Below, in pieces: positions 1 through 13,909 of a stretch of 64,000 nt of DNA. Position 1 is the first letter of the stretch. Each line of letters starts with the position of its first letter. Source of the stretch: an uncultured Prevotellaceae bacterium (lineage in GTDB: Bacteria; Bacteroidota; Bacteroidia; Bacteroidales; Bacteroidaceae); the NCBI GenBank assembly GCA_900314755.1, contig OMWH01000013.1, forward strand, positions 1 through 64,000, written 5' to 3'. Below the pieces are notes generated by a model. It saw only the letters and a list, made by a program, of their open reading frames with translations. It had not been told where the DNA came from and did no database searches. Made by a program: the position numbers and the translations under genes.

Positions 1-624
1 AACCGTGCCAGAGACATCATCTATATGAACATCATTGAGCACGAGAACTCCGGTAGCAGTGATATCTATGGAGTAGAACTCTCCGCCAAATACAAGTATC
101 GCAACTTCACGGCGAACCTCAGTGCCGCTTGGCAGGATGTCAAGAAATCGTCTATTAATAACACAGAGTTCAATTTTGCCTTCTGCACACCCAAGCTCTC
201 GGTCAGTACGGTATTGGCTTGGCAGGCAACCAAATGGCTTAATGTGCATGGGCATATCGACTATTACAGCAGTCAGAAGTCCTGGACAACAGATGCAATT
301 GGATTCGCACTTTACAATTCAGCAACGAATCATTACGGAGAAATGTATAAACAGTGGATGCTTGATCCAACTCCGGAAAACGAAAAGTTAATGAACCAAG
401 CTGAGATGGCAATGTATGAGGCATATCAAAAAGTCAACGTCACCCACGATTTCAGTCCCCGTGTTCTCTTTGACCTCGGTGCTACCTGTAAGTTTGGTAA
501 GCTGACCATCTCCGCAGACGTGAAGAACCTGTTCAACAAGAGCTACAAGCAGAGCGGACTGAACACAGGTCCCATCCCTCAGCGAGGACGCTGGTTTATG
601 TTCGACATTGCCTATAAATTCTAA
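1..624 (+). CDS. TonB-dependent receptor, C-terminal part (5' end outside window)
   Basis: The frame is open from base 1 and ends at a TAA at 622-624, so only about 207 C-terminal residues of an outer-membrane protein are present. The visible part has alternating polar/aromatic strands (YGVELSAKYKYRNFTANLSA, LFDLGATCKFGKLTISADVKN), an NLFNKSYKQSG turn and a terminal phenylalanine in FDIAYKF. This is the usual end of a TonB-dependent or SusC-like 22-stranded barrel, which imports large substrates using TonB energy. The ligand cannot be judged because the plug domain is outside the window. Barrel family is well supported; the subfamily is inferred. Confidence 0.8.
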   Translation, partial: NRARDIIYMNIIEHENSGSSDIYGVELSAKYKYRNFTANLSAAWQDVKKSSINNTEFNFAFCTPKLSVSTVLAWQATKWLNVHGHIDYYSSQKSWTTDAIGFALYNSATNHYGEMYKQWMLDPTPENEKLMNQAEMAMYEAYQKVNVTHDFSPRVLFDLGATCKFGKLTISADVKNLFNKSYKQSGLNTGPIPQRGRWFMFDIAYKF

Positions 625-651
625 AAAAGGGAGCCAAAAACTCCCTTTTAT
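625..651 (+). terminator. Rho-independent terminator after the TonB receptor
   Basis: Directly after the stop codon AAAAGGGAG (625-633) pairs with CTCCCTTTT (641-649) around a 7-nt loop and runs into a T-rich end. It separates the receptor from the ATPase gene. Confidence 0.75.
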
Positions 652-703
652 TATTTAGATAGAACAAAAATAATGCTTTTTCACAAGATTTTGCAATCTC
701 CGC

Positions 704-734
704 TTTGCAAATTGCGGGAAATGTATTACCTTTG
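704..734 (+). promoter_or_regulatory. Bacteroidetes-type promoter for the AAA ATPase gene
   Basis: TTTG at 704-707, 19 bp, then TACCTTTG at 727-734 match the -33/-7 consensus TTTG-N19-TAnnTTTG of the Bacteroidetes primary sigma factor. The start codon follows 27 bp later. Confidence 0.7.
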
Positions 735-761
735 CATCTGTTTTAAAACAAATCTAATTAA

Positions 762-1949
762 ATGGAGGCTTTTTTTCGTACGCATCGTTACTTGGTAGAG
801 CATGTGAATGCTCCGGTTCGTCGCACCCTGATGGATGAGATTGACTGGAACGACCGCATGATAGGTATCAAGGGAACGAGGGGGGTCGGTAAAACCACTT
901 TCCTATTGCAATATGCGAAAGAACATTTCAGTATCCAGGACAAGCAATGCCTCTATATCAACATGAACAATTTCTATTTCCAGGGACGCGGCATTGCCGA
1001 CTTTGCCGGTGAGTTCTACCATAATGGAGGACGCGTACTGCTAATAGACCAAGTGTTCAAACAGACCGATTGGTCGAAGGAACTACGCCGTTGTTATGAC
1101 GAGCATCCGGGACTTAAAATCGTATTCACCGGCTCCAGTGTGATGCGGCTGAAAGAGGAGAATCCTGAGCTGAATGGTATTGTAAAAAGTTACAACCTGC
1201 GCGGTTTCTCTTTCCGTGAGTTCATCAACCTGATGACAGGTAACGATTTCAAGCCATACACCCTTGATGAGATTCTCCATAACCATGAGCACATCATCAA
1301 ACAAATACTGCCGAAAGTATCTCCTAACAAATACTTTCAGGATTACATTCACCATGGTTTCTATCCCTTCTTTCAGGAGCAACGTAACTACAGCGAGAAC
1401 CTCTTGAAGACGATGAACATGATGACAGAGGTAGATATTCTGTTAATCAAGCAGATTGAGTTGAAATACCTCTCCAAAATCAAGAAGCTGTTCTATGAGC
1501 TTGCAGAAGAAGGTCCCAAGGCTCCTAATGTCAGCAAACTCGCCAAGGACATAGAGACCAGCCGCGCTACTGTCATGAATTACATCAAATATCTGACAGA
1601 TGCCCGCCTGCTCAACATGATATATCCCGTGGGGGAAGACTTTCCCAAAAAGCCTTCAAAGGTAATGCTTCACAACTCCAACCTGCTTTATGCCATCTAC
1701 CCTATTCATGTAGAGAAGCAGGACGCTATGGAGACATTCTTCGTTAATTCCTTGTGGAAAGACCATAAGGTCAACCAAGGCTCCCGTGACTCTATTTATA
1801 TCGTAGACGAGAAAATAAAGTTCCGCATTTGTGATGCGGACATCCATTATAAAATAAGGTATGCTCCCGACACTATTTATGCCCGTTATAATACGGAGAT
1901 AGGCAAGGACAATCAGATACCTCTATGGTTACTTGGATTCTTATATTGA
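762..1949 (+). CDS. AAA family ATPase, DUF4143-like
   Basis: A 395-residue P-loop protein. Walker A is GTRGVGKT at residues 38-45, Walker B is VLLIDQ with Asp96, and a sensor-1-like strand VFTGSSVMRL lies at 121-130. The C-terminal half looks like a winged-helix/DUF4143 region (SKLAKDIETSRATVMNYIKYL). Proteins of this architecture are very common stand-alone ATPases in Bacteroidetes; the cellular role is not known and none should be assumed. It is a monocistronic unit between a terminator and nifJ, with its own promoter. The final residues (IPLWLLGFLY) are typical of the family, so the protein appears complete. Confidence 0.85.
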   Translation: MEAFFRTHRYLVEHVNAPVRRTLMDEIDWNDRMIGIKGTRGVGKTTFLLQYAKEHFSIQDKQCLYINMNNFYFQGRGIADFAGEFYHNGGRVLLIDQVFKQTDWSKELRRCYDEHPGLKIVFTGSSVMRLKEENPELNGIVKSYNLRGFSFREFINLMTGNDFKPYTLDEILHNHEHIIKQILPKVSPNKYFQDYIHHGFYPFFQEQRNYSENLLKTMNMMTEVDILLIKQIELKYLSKIKKLFYELAEEGPKAPNVSKLAKDIETSRATVMNYIKYLTDARLLNMIYPVGEDFPKKPSKVMLHNSNLLYAIYPIHVEKQDAMETFFVNSLWKDHKVNQGSRDSIYIVDEKIKFRICDADIHYKIRYAPDTIYARYNTEIGKDNQIPLWLLGFLY

Positions 1950-1992
1950 CAAGACAACGAAATATCGAAATATCGAAAAGTATTAATTTTTA

Positions 1993-5583
<3,591 letters not shown>

Positions 5584-5603
5584 TTCCCTATCCTATCTAT
5601 ATG

Positions 5604-5642
5604 AAACGAGGTGAAACCGCAATGGTTTCACCTCGTTTTTTT
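5604..5642 (+). terminator. Strong terminator after nifJ
   Basis: AACGAGGTGAAACC at 5605-5618 pairs perfectly with GGTTTCACCTCGTT at 5624-5637 around a 5-nt loop, followed by a run of T. Confidence 0.9.
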
Positions 5643-5704
5643 ATTGTTTTGAAGTCTTTCGGGATGAAGGTGCCGCCTCCTCAAGTCTATAATAATGGAA
5701 TACG

Positions 5705-5746
5705 AAAATAAAAAAAGAAGCGAGGTTAAACAGCCTCGCTTCTTTG
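5705..5746 (-). terminator. Terminator of the ATP synthase operon
   Basis: On the minus strand AAAGAAGCGAGG (5745-5734) pairs with its complement at 5725-5714 around an 8-nt loop and is followed by a T tract, just past the atpG stop codon. Confidence 0.85.
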
Positions 5747-5750
5747 ATGA

Positions 5751-6719
5751 TTAGTTGTTGACACTACCGCCAACGATATCGAGCAGTTCGGAAGTAATCG
5801 CCTGCTGACGACTCTTGTTGTACTGCAAGTTAAGTTGCCGCAGCAATTCGTCGGCATTATCCGTTGCCGTCTGCATCGCCACCATACGTGCTGCATGCTC
5901 AGAGGCTACACTGTCAAGGAGTGCCGTATAAAGCATCAGATGCGCCATCTTCGGCATCAACTGTGAGAGCACTGTATTCATATCAGGCTCAACAATGAAG
6001 TTGTCGTTGAGGGGTTTTGTCTCATCTTCCTTGTACTCCTTCTTCCGACGGTTCTTCTTCAGATAGTCCTGTGCCTTCTTCGTCACGATGTTAGTTGTCA
6101 GGTCACGCTCATGATCACGCTCTAACTCACTCTCGACATCAATCGGAAGAAAGGTCTTGGAGGTCAGTATCTGCGAACCAGCTGACTTGAAGTGGTGATA
6201 GATAAGCTCCACCTTGTCAATCTCGCCATCTTCAAAGCGACGAGCTAAGTCCATCACCATCTCAATACACTGATGAACATTGGGGTGGTCAATCATATCG
6301 GCATAGTTGCCCATCACATTATATCCCAACTTCTGTGCCTTCTCTGCCACCTTACGACCGATGGGATAGATGTCGATATTCTCACGTCCTATCTCCTCGC
6401 TCAGTCCTTCAACAGTCTGCTGCATCAACTTGATAATGTTGGCGTTAAAGCCACCACACAACGATGAGTTACTGGAGAAGATGACCAGAGCGACACGCTT
6501 AACGGGACGCTCCTGGTCGTAGATGGTCTGTGCCTCTGCCTCCGCTGCCAGAAATGACTTCAGGATGTGCTCCAACATAGTCTCATAAGGCAGCATATTC
6601 TGGATGGCTACCTGTGCATGATGGAGTTTCGACGAAGCCACCATCTTCATCGCACTCGTAATCTTGCGGGTGCTCTGAACACTGGCAATACGTCCTTTGA
6701 TTTCCTTCAGACTCGGCAT
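5751..6719 (-). CDS. atpG: F1Fo ATP synthase subunit gamma
   Basis: The rotor shaft of F1, 322 residues. The family N-terminus is clear (PSLKEIKGRIASVQSTRKIT, MKMVASSKLHHAQ), as is the C-terminal helix (YNKSRQQAITSELLDIVGG). It is about 30 residues longer than E. coli gamma because of an insertion around residues 195-240 rich in Lys and Glu (DYLKKNRRKKEYKEDE), which lies in the globular part; similar extra length is usual in Bacteroidetes. It is the last gene of the operon, 6 bp after atpA, and is followed by a strong terminator. Confidence 0.97.
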   Translation of the reverse strand: MPSLKEIKGRIASVQSTRKITSAMKMVASSKLHHAQVAIQNMLPYETMLEHILKSFLAAEAEAQTIYDQERPVKRVALVIFSSNSSLCGGFNANIIKLMQQTVEGLSEEIGRENIDIYPIGRKVAEKAQKLGYNVMGNYADMIDHPNVHQCIEMVMDLARRFEDGEIDKVELIYHHFKSAGSQILTSKTFLPIDVESELERDHERDLTTNIVTKKAQDYLKKNRRKKEYKEDETKPLNDNFIVEPDMNTVLSQLMPKMAHLMLYTALLDSVASEHAARMVAMQTATDNADELLRQLNLQYNKSRQQAITSELLDIVGGSVNN

Positions 6720-6725
6720 AGGCTA

Positions 6726-8312
6726 TCAGGCTTTATAGGTTCCGGCAATATCAAGCATGATCTCCTCAATCTTACCAGTCGTCTCGTCGTCAATCTTACC
6801 GGCGGCAAGTGTCTCAATGACCTGTGGAGCACTGGTGCGCAACTTGTCGAGGAATGCTGTCTGGCACTCACGTACCTTATCAATAGGTACCTCACGCATC
6901 AGTCCATGCACACCACAATACAAGATGGCGATCTGCTCACCTACCGGCATCGGGCTATACTGCGGCTGGATAAGCAACTGGTTGTTCTTACGACCACGGT
7001 CAAGGGTCATTGCCGTCACAGCATCCATATCACTGGAGAACTTAGAGAAAGCCTCCAACTCACGATACTGTGCCTGGTCAATCTTCAAGGTACCAGCCAC
7101 TTTCTTCATAGACTTAATCTGTGCGGAACCACCCACACGGGATACAGAGATACCCACGTTGATGGCAGGACGGAAACCTTGGTTGAAGAGGTCGCTCTCC
7201 AAGAATATCTGACCGTCGGTAATAGAGATCACGTTGGTCGGGATGTAAGCGGATACGTCACCTGCCTGTGTCTCGATAATAGGCAGGGCAGTCAGCGAAC
7301 CGCCACCCTTCACATGACCCTTCATGCACTCAGGAAGGTCGTTCATCTGCTCAGCCACTTCCTGCTGTTCATTCATCTTAGCAGCACGCTCCAGAAGACG
7401 AGAGTGCAGATAGAACACATCACCAGGATAAGCCTCACGTCCAGAAGGACGGCGCAGAATCAGGGACACCTCACGGTAGGCTACAGCCTGCTTGGAAAGG
7501 TCGTCATAGACAACAAGAGCAGGCAGACCACGGTCACGGAAATATTCACCGATGGCGGCACCAGCAAATGGTGCGTAATACTGCATGGCTGCAGGATCAG
7601 CGGCGGTAGCGGCCACCACAATCGTGTAAGGCATGGCACCATGTTCCTTCAAGGTCTGAACCAATGTGGCTACGGTAGAAGCCTTCTGACCGATGGCGAC
7701 ATAGATACAATACACGGGCTTTCCTGCCTCATAGAAACTCTTCTGATTGATGATGGTATCGACGGCAATAGCTGTCTTACCAGTCTGACGGTCACCAATA
7801 ATCAACTCACGCTGTCCACGTCCGATAGGAATCATGGAGTCGATAGCCTTCAGACCCGTCTGGAGAGGTTCCTTCACGGGCTGACGAAATATCACACCAG
7901 GAGCCTTTCGGTCAAGTGGCATCTCAAAGGAATCGGTAAGGTCGATATCACCCATACCGTCCACAGCCTGTCCCAGCGGGTTGATGACACGTCCGAGCAT
8001 ATTGTCGTTGACACGGATAGAGGCGATACGCTTGGTGCGCTTCACCACCTGTCCTTCCTTAATACCTGCTGTAGGACCAAGGAGCACGCAACCGACATTG
8101 TCTTCCTCAAGGTTCATCACGATAGCCATCGTGCCATTCTCGAACTCCAGCAACTCGTTGGCTTCAGCATTGCGGAGACCGTAGATACGAGCCACACCAT
8201 CGCTCACAGTGAGCACGGTGCCAACCTCGTCAAACTTCTCCTCGCTGGATATGCCCTTCAACTGGTCGAGCAATACCTGAGAAACTTCGCTTGGTTTAAT
8301 TTTATCTGACAT
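6726..8312 (-). CDS. atpA: F1Fo ATP synthase subunit alpha
   Basis: The non-catalytic nucleotide-binding subunit of F1, 528 residues. It shows the beta-barrel crown ([16 protein letters not shown]), the P-loop GDRQTGKT at 173-180, and the family signature [17 protein letters not shown]. Length and order are normal. It lies 6 bp after atpH on the minus strand and 6 bp before atpG, so translation is probably coupled. A 580-residue open frame on the opposite strand is only a reading-frame shadow of this gene. Confidence 0.98.
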   Translation of the reverse strand: MSDKIKPSEVSQVLLDQLKGISSEEKFDEVGTVLTVSDGVARIYGLRNAEANELLEFENGTMAIVMNLEEDNVGCVLLGPTAGIKEGQVVKRTKRIASIRVNDNMLGRVINPLGQAVDGMGDIDLTDSFEMPLDRKAPGVIFRQPVKEPLQTGLKAIDSMIPIGRGQRELIIGDRQTGKTAIAVDTIINQKSFYEAGKPVYCIYVAIGQKASTVATLVQTLKEHGAMPYTIVVAATAADPAAMQYYAPFAGAAIGEYFRDRGLPALVVYDDLSKQAVAYREVSLILRRPSGREAYPGDVFYLHSRLLERAAKMNEQQEVAEQMNDLPECMKGHVKGGGSLTALPIIETQAGDVSAYIPTNVISITDGQIFLESDLFNQGFRPAINVGISVSRVGGSAQIKSMKKVAGTLKIDQAQYRELEAFSKFSSDMDAVTAMTLDRGRKNNQLLIQPQYSPMPVGEQIAILYCGVHGLMREVPIDKVRECQTAFLDKLRTSAPQVIETLAAGKIDDETTGKIEEIMLDIAGTYKA

Positions 8313-8318
8313 TGTTTG

Positions 8319-8855
8319 TTACTTTTTTAGTGTGTTGAGAATATTGTTGAGCTGAGTCTTGACACTGGCATCCATGCGGTAAGTGTCATACTCGAGGATG
8401 AAGCCACCGATGATATCAGGATTCACCTCGGTCTCAAACTCCACAGTTCCATTAGTCTTACTCTCCACCATCTGGCGCATCTTCTGCTCTGTCTGAGCCG
8501 ATACACGAGCCGCTGTGGTGAGTTTTCCACGGATGACGTTCTTCTGCTTACGGAAAAGCGTGATGTAACTGTTCGCCATGAACTGCATCACGTTCTCGCG
8601 GTCTTCCTTCAGTACAAGCTGTATGAAACTCTTGGTCAGCTCGCTAGGCTTTTCACCAACGGCTGTCAGCAACAGCATCTGTTTCTTGTCCTTTGAGAGC
8701 ATGGGATTGTCTATCGTCTGGCGCAACTGAGGCACCTCCAGATAACTTTTGGCAATGGTCATCATCTCCTGATAAACCTTCTCCTCCAGTTTCTGGTCAG
8801 TAGCACTCTTAAGCAGTGCCCTTGCATATCTGACAGATATTACTCCGATATCCAT
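8319..8855 (-). CDS. atpH: F1Fo ATP synthase subunit delta (OSCP)
   Basis: The stator subunit joining F1 to the peripheral stalk, 178 residues. The N-terminal six-helix domain (DIGVISVRYARALLKSAT) and the C-terminal signature (FETEVNPDIIGGFILEYDTY, a variant of the usual VDPxxIGGxxxxxGD) are visible. It sits between atpF (14 bp upstream) and atpA (6 bp downstream). Identity rests on motif and position; both agree. Confidence 0.95.
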   Translation of the reverse strand: MDIGVISVRYARALLKSATDQKLEEKVYQEMMTIAKSYLEVPQLRQTIDNPMLSKDKKQMLLLTAVGEKPSELTKSFIQLVLKEDRENVMQFMANSYITLFRKQKNVIRGKLTTAARVSAQTEQKMRQMVESKTNGTVEFETEVNPDIIGGFILEYDTYRMDASVKTQLNNILNTLKK

Positions 8856-8869
8856 ACGCAGACTCTTGA

Positions 8870-9364
8870 TTAATTAGCAGAAACATCATCCAGCATACGG
8901 TCGATCAGATCCATCTGCGCCTTATCGCCCTGCAGGTTCTGACGAAGAACCTTCTCGGCAATCTCAACGCTAAGCGTAGCTACTTGCTTACGGATATCGG
9001 CAATGGCGGCTTTCTTCTCCTGCTCGATGGCGGCTTTCGCATCATCCAACAAGCGGGCACCCTCTGCCCTCGCCTTCTCCTGAGCTTTCTCTACAATGGC
9101 ATCACGAGTCTCGGCAGCTTCCTTGAGAATCTGTGCCTGTTTCTCGCGAGCCTCTTGCAAGATGGATTCACCTTCTTTCTGTATATTGGCAAGTCGCTCA
9201 TTCGCCTCATGCGCCTTCCGCAGTGATTCGTCAATGAAAGCCTTACGCTCCGCCACCATACCAGTGATGACTGGGAAGCCGAACTTCCAAAGGAGGAAAA
9301 ACACTACCAGAAAGGTAATGGTCATCCAGAACAACAAGCCAGTACTCGGAATTAATAAATCCAT
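8870..9364 (-). CDS. atpF: F1Fo ATP synthase subunit b
   Basis: Peripheral stalk subunit of 164 residues. A single N-terminal membrane span (residues about 8-28, LLFWMTITFLVVFFLLWKFG) is followed by a long charged, Ala-rich helix (roughly 35-140) that would form the b dimer coiled coil, ending with SVEIAEKVLRQNL, which contacts delta. It is 39 bp downstream of atpE, the widest gap inside the F-H-A-G half of the operon. Size and design are typical. Confidence 0.96.
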   Translation of the reverse strand: MDLLIPSTGLLFWMTITFLVVFFLLWKFGFPVITGMVAERKAFIDESLRKAHEANERLANIQKEGESILQEAREKQAQILKEAAETRDAIVEKAQEKARAEGARLLDDAKAAIEQEKKAAIADIRKQVATLSVEIAEKVLRQNLQGDKAQMDLIDRMLDDVSAN

Positions 9365-9403
9365 ACGCTGATACTTCTTAAACTATAACTTTCTATCGCT
9401 TGA

Positions 9404-9652
<249 letters not shown>

Positions 9653-9690
9653 TTAAATTGTTATTGTTTTTAATTCTTTCGATATTTCAA

Positions 9691-10755
9691 TTAATGCTCA
9701 TGCTCGGGCTCTACCCTAGCCAGTCCGATAAAGACGGCGGAAAGCATGGTGAATACCATTGCCTGGATGAAGCATACCAGACACTCCAGACACATCATAA
9801 ACACACTCATGATGACACTCAGTGCTGACATGGATAGCTGGACGGCTATTGCCTGACTTGCCACCAGGAAGATGATACACGTGATAGCCACAGCGATAGC
9901 ATGACCTGCCATCATATTGGCAAAAAGACGGATCATCAAGGCAAAGGGTTTGGTGAAAATTCCCACAAACTCAATCACAGGGATGATGGGAATAGGAGCC
10001 TTCAACCAAGTAGGAACCTCGGGCCAGAAGATGTCCTTCCAGTAGTGTTTGTTGCCTGAGAACTGCACGATAATAAAGGTGCAGAGGGCAAGGAAGAATG
10101 TCACGGCAATATTACCCGTCACATTTCCTGAGCCTGGAGGGAATGGTATCAAGCCCATCACATTACATGTAAAGATGAAGAAGAAACAGGTAAGCAGGTA
10201 GGGAGTGTATTTCTCGTAGCCCTTACCAACTCCCGGTTTGATAATCTCATCCACCACATACATCACCATCATCTCGATGAAGCCGACGAAGCCACCAGGT
10301 GCATTATCAGATGCTTTGCGTTTCTTATACCAGCGGGCACTAAGCAGAATACAGCAAAGCAAGATGATGACATTGATGAACATCACGGCAACGGTCTTGG
10401 TGATGGAGAGGTCGAGAACAGGTTCTCCGTTCTCAACGATCTTACCAGCATGGTCACCTTCGGTAGCGATGGCAAGTCCATAAGGTCCCTGACGGAGCCC
10501 ATTGGCATCAGCATGGTGCTCAAACTGAGAGGAGCTAAACACATGCCAGCCTGTTGAACTCTTCACGATGATGGGTAGTGGGATGACCAGTGATTTTCCA
10601 TCACCATAGTCGGTCACATGCCAGTCGTGTGAGTCCTTGATATGCTCAAGCACCACCTCCTTGGCAGAGAAATCTTCCGCACTAACCACCGATACCATGG
10701 CAAATACCATCAGTATCATGCAAAGCAGTCGTTTCGTGTGATTCATTATTTTCAT
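9691..10755 (-). CDS. atpB: F1Fo ATP synthase subunit a with signal peptide and N-terminal extension
   Basis: The Fo channel subunit, 354 residues, about 80-100 longer than E. coli subunit a. The extra part is N-terminal: a signal-like segment (KRLLCMILMVFAMVSVVSA, ending near residue 26) followed by about 90 hydrophilic residues that would lie in the periplasm before the first core span. The essential arginine is Arg276 in PFALMIRLFANMMAGHA. Such an extension is common in Bacteroidetes. The start could be the first Met or Met4; both give the same signal segment. Confidence 0.95.
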   Translation of the reverse strand: MKIMNHTKRLLCMILMVFAMVSVVSAEDFSAKEVVLEHIKDSHDWHVTDYGDGKSLVIPLPIIVKSSTGWHVFSSSQFEHHADANGLRQGPYGLAIATEGDHAGKIVENGEPVLDLSITKTVAVMFINVIILLCCILLSARWYKKRKASDNAPGGFVGFIEMMVMYVVDEIIKPGVGKGYEKYTPYLLTCFFFIFTCNVMGLIPFPPGSGNVTGNIAVTFFLALCTFIIVQFSGNKHYWKDIFWPEVPTWLKAPIPIIPVIEFVGIFTKPFALMIRLFANMMAGHAIAVAITCIIFLVASQAIAVQLSMSALSVIMSVFMMCLECLVCFIQAMVFTMLSAVFIGLARVEPEHEH

Positions 10756-11025
10756 TTAATGTCTTAATTTCAGTGTAACTACCATCATCACTACATACAT
10801 TATTATATATATGACAGCGAAACGGATAGCGTCTTCTCTATTCTCGGTGAAGAATACGTACAATGCTACGACGCTAGCGACGAGCAACATACGTATCGTT
10901 GCCATTATCAGATAGAAGTGGGGCAAATGCTCTGGTGAATGCTTTTTGACAATATCATAGCCTCTCACATAGAGAATGCCCAGAAAGGTAAAGAAGAGTG
11001 CTGAGAGAATAATCTCCAATATCAT
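10756..11025 (-). CDS. Small membrane protein encoded within the atp operon
   Basis: An 89-residue hydrophobic protein with about three predicted spans (near residues 3-22, 40-62 and 68-86) and short charged loops (RGYDIVKKHSPEH, TENREDA). Its start overlaps the atpC stop by 4 bp (11022-11025) and atpB follows immediately, so it is translationally coupled to both. The position between atpC and atpB recalls AtpI or the AtpR protein of N-type operons, which act in c-ring assembly or Mg2+ handling. I cannot show homology by eye, so the role as an ATP synthase assembly factor is inferred from location only. Confidence 0.75.
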   Translation of the reverse strand: MILEIILSALFFTFLGILYVRGYDIVKKHSPEHLPHFYLIMATIRMLLVASVVALYVFFTENREDAIRFAVIYIIMYVVMMVVTLKLRH

Positions 11026-11255
11026 TCCTCTTTCTCTATACAGAGTGACACGACGTTCTTCTGAACCTCAACAAAACCGCCTAATATAGGAAGCTGCTCC
11101 TTGTCATACTCCACGACTCCCTTCTGGAGAATGGAGATAATGGGAGCGTGATTGTTCAGTATCTCGAACTGACCTTGTAAGCCGGGAACGAGAACGCGCT
11201 CTACCTCTCCTGTGAATTCTACCTTCTCGGGCGAAACTATCTTCAACTGTAACAT
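11022..11255 (-). CDS. atpC: F1Fo ATP synthase subunit epsilon, short form
   Basis: Seventy-seven residues carrying only the N-terminal beta-sandwich of epsilon (LQLKIVSPEKVEFTGEVERV, GQFEILNNHAPIISIL). The C-terminal two-helix domain of the usual 130-140-residue subunit, which in E. coli and Bacillus inserts into F1 and inhibits hydrolysis, is absent. The gene is not frameshifted: its stop overlaps the start of the next gene. Short epsilon subunits are known in Bacteroidetes and Chlorobi, so this is natural rather than damage. The enzyme should lack the epsilon brake. Confidence 0.93.
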   Translation of the reverse strand: MLQLKIVSPEKVEFTGEVERVLVPGLQGQFEILNNHAPIISILQKGVVEYDKEQLPILGGFVEVQKNVVSLCIEKEE

Positions 11256-11260
11256 AGGCT

Positions 11261-12802
<1,542 letters not shown>

Positions 12803-12834
12803 TTAAAGATGTTCGTTTTTAAGTTATAGTTCTG

Positions 12835-12842
12835 CAAAGTTA
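12835..12842 (-). promoter_or_regulatory. -7 box of the ATP synthase operon promoter
   Basis: On the minus strand TAACTTTG fits TAnnTTTG. No good TTTG is found 19-20 bp upstream; that region is the T-rich tail of the pfkA terminator, so the -33 element is weak or different. Confidence 0.55.
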
Positions 12843-12857
12843 GTAAATATTTTGAAA

Positions 12858-12896
12858 TAAAAAAAACATTTCCGAACTTTTATTCGAAAATGTTTA
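12858..12896 (-). terminator. Terminator of the nhaD-pfkA unit
   Basis: On the minus strand AAACATTTTCGAA (12895-12883) pairs with TTCGGAAATGTTT (12876-12864) with one G-T pair, followed by a T tract. The T tract overlaps the likely -33 region of the atp promoter. Confidence 0.7.
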
Positions 12897-12921
12897 TATT
12901 TAGAGGTTTTTTAAACATCAT

Positions 12922-13899
12922 TTAGATGCTCAGCTCGTCCAAAACCTTAATTAGTTTCTTATTAAAAGGCTTATCTGTACGGATACATTCAGAGAATGGC
13001 ACATACACCACCTCATTATTCCTCACACCTACCATGACGTTACGCTGTCCCTGCTTGATAGCCTCGATGGCACCGACACCGGTACGGGAAGCCAAGATTC
13101 GGTCGTGAGCAGAAGGGCTGCCACCACGCTGTAAGTGTCCTAGGATAGAAACACGCACATCAAATTCCGGGAACTCTTTCTTGACACGTTCAGCGTAATA
13201 AAGAGCACCACACTTCGGACTCTCTGAAACAATGACGATACATGACTTCTTAGACTTACGGATACCGCGTCCCATAAACTGTGCCAACTGGTCGACCTCC
13301 GTCATTTCCTCAGGAATGATTGCAGCCTCGGCACCACAAGCAATCGCTGAGTTTTGAGCCAGGAAGCCAGCATCACGTCCCATCACTTCAACAAAGAAGA
13401 TGCGCTCGTGAGAATTTGCCGTGTCACGGATACGGTCAACACACTCCATGATGGTGTTCATCGTCGTATCATAACCAATGGTAGAGTCTGTGCCATAAAG
13501 GTCATTGTCTATCGTACCTGGGAGACCAATACAGGGAAAATCGAACTCCATACCGAAATTACGGGCACCCGTCAGAGAACCATTACCGCCAATAACGACC
13601 AAAGCATCAATCTTCTCATTTTTACATGTCTCATACGCTTTCTGCATACCCTCAATAGTCATAAACTCTTTGGAACGGGCTGTTTTTAAGATGGTTCCAC
13701 CTCTTGTGATGATACCAGAGACATTTTCTGTGGTGAACTTCTTGACTTCTCCTTTTATCAATCCATCATAACCACGATAGATTCCCTTAATCTCAAAACC
13801 ATTATAAATACCAGCGCGAGTGACAGCACGTATCGCTGCATTCATGCCTGGCGCATCACCTCCTGAGGTGAGAATACCGATTGTTTTAATTTTACTCAT
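12922..13899 (-). CDS. pfkA: ATP-dependent 6-phosphofructokinase
   Basis: Phosphorylates fructose 6-phosphate to fructose 1,6-bisphosphate in glycolysis; 325 residues, normal bacterial PfkA length. Visible signatures are [13 protein letters not shown] (12-24), the nucleotide loop GGNGS (104-108), LPGTIDND with the catalytic base Asp131, and [12 protein letters not shown]. Glycines at the position after Asn106 and in PGTIDND point to ATP rather than pyrophosphate as donor. The loop has Asn106 where E. coli has Asp103 (GGDGS), a residue that helps bind Mg-ATP. The gene lies 10 bp after nhaD, probably in one transcript. Confidence 0.94.
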   Translation of the reverse strand: MSKIKTIGILTSGGDAPGMNAAIRAVTRAGIYNGFEIKGIYRGYDGLIKGEVKKFTTENVSGIITRGGTILKTARSKEFMTIEGMQKAYETCKNEKIDALVVIGGNGSLTGARNFGMEFDFPCIGLPGTIDNDLYGTDSTIGYDTTMNTIMECVDRIRDTANSHERIFFVEVMGRDAGFLAQNSAIACGAEAAIIPEEMTEVDQLAQFMGRGIRKSKKSCIVIVSESPKCGALYYAERVKKEFPEFDVRVSILGHLQRGGSPSAHDRILASRTGVGAIEAIKQGQRNVMVGVRNNEVVYVPFSECIRTDKPFNKKLIKVLDELSI

Positions 13900-13909
13900 A
13901 GCAGTATGT

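Noticed and set aside
762-1949. AAA ATPase considered as part of a defence system or transposon
   Set aside because: No partner gene, nuclease or mobile marker is nearby; DUF4143-like ATPases are abundant single genes in this phylum.
6567-8309. A 580-residue open frame opposite atpA, and long open frames opposite nifJ (3214-4221, 4435-5436), opposite the phosphatase (47635-48537), glgB (51063-51980), miaA (62664-63581) and the surface protein (40688-41671)
   Set aside because: Each is antisense to a gene with unmistakable motifs, has Leu/Val/Thr/Arg-rich composition typical of shadows, and shows no domain or promoter.
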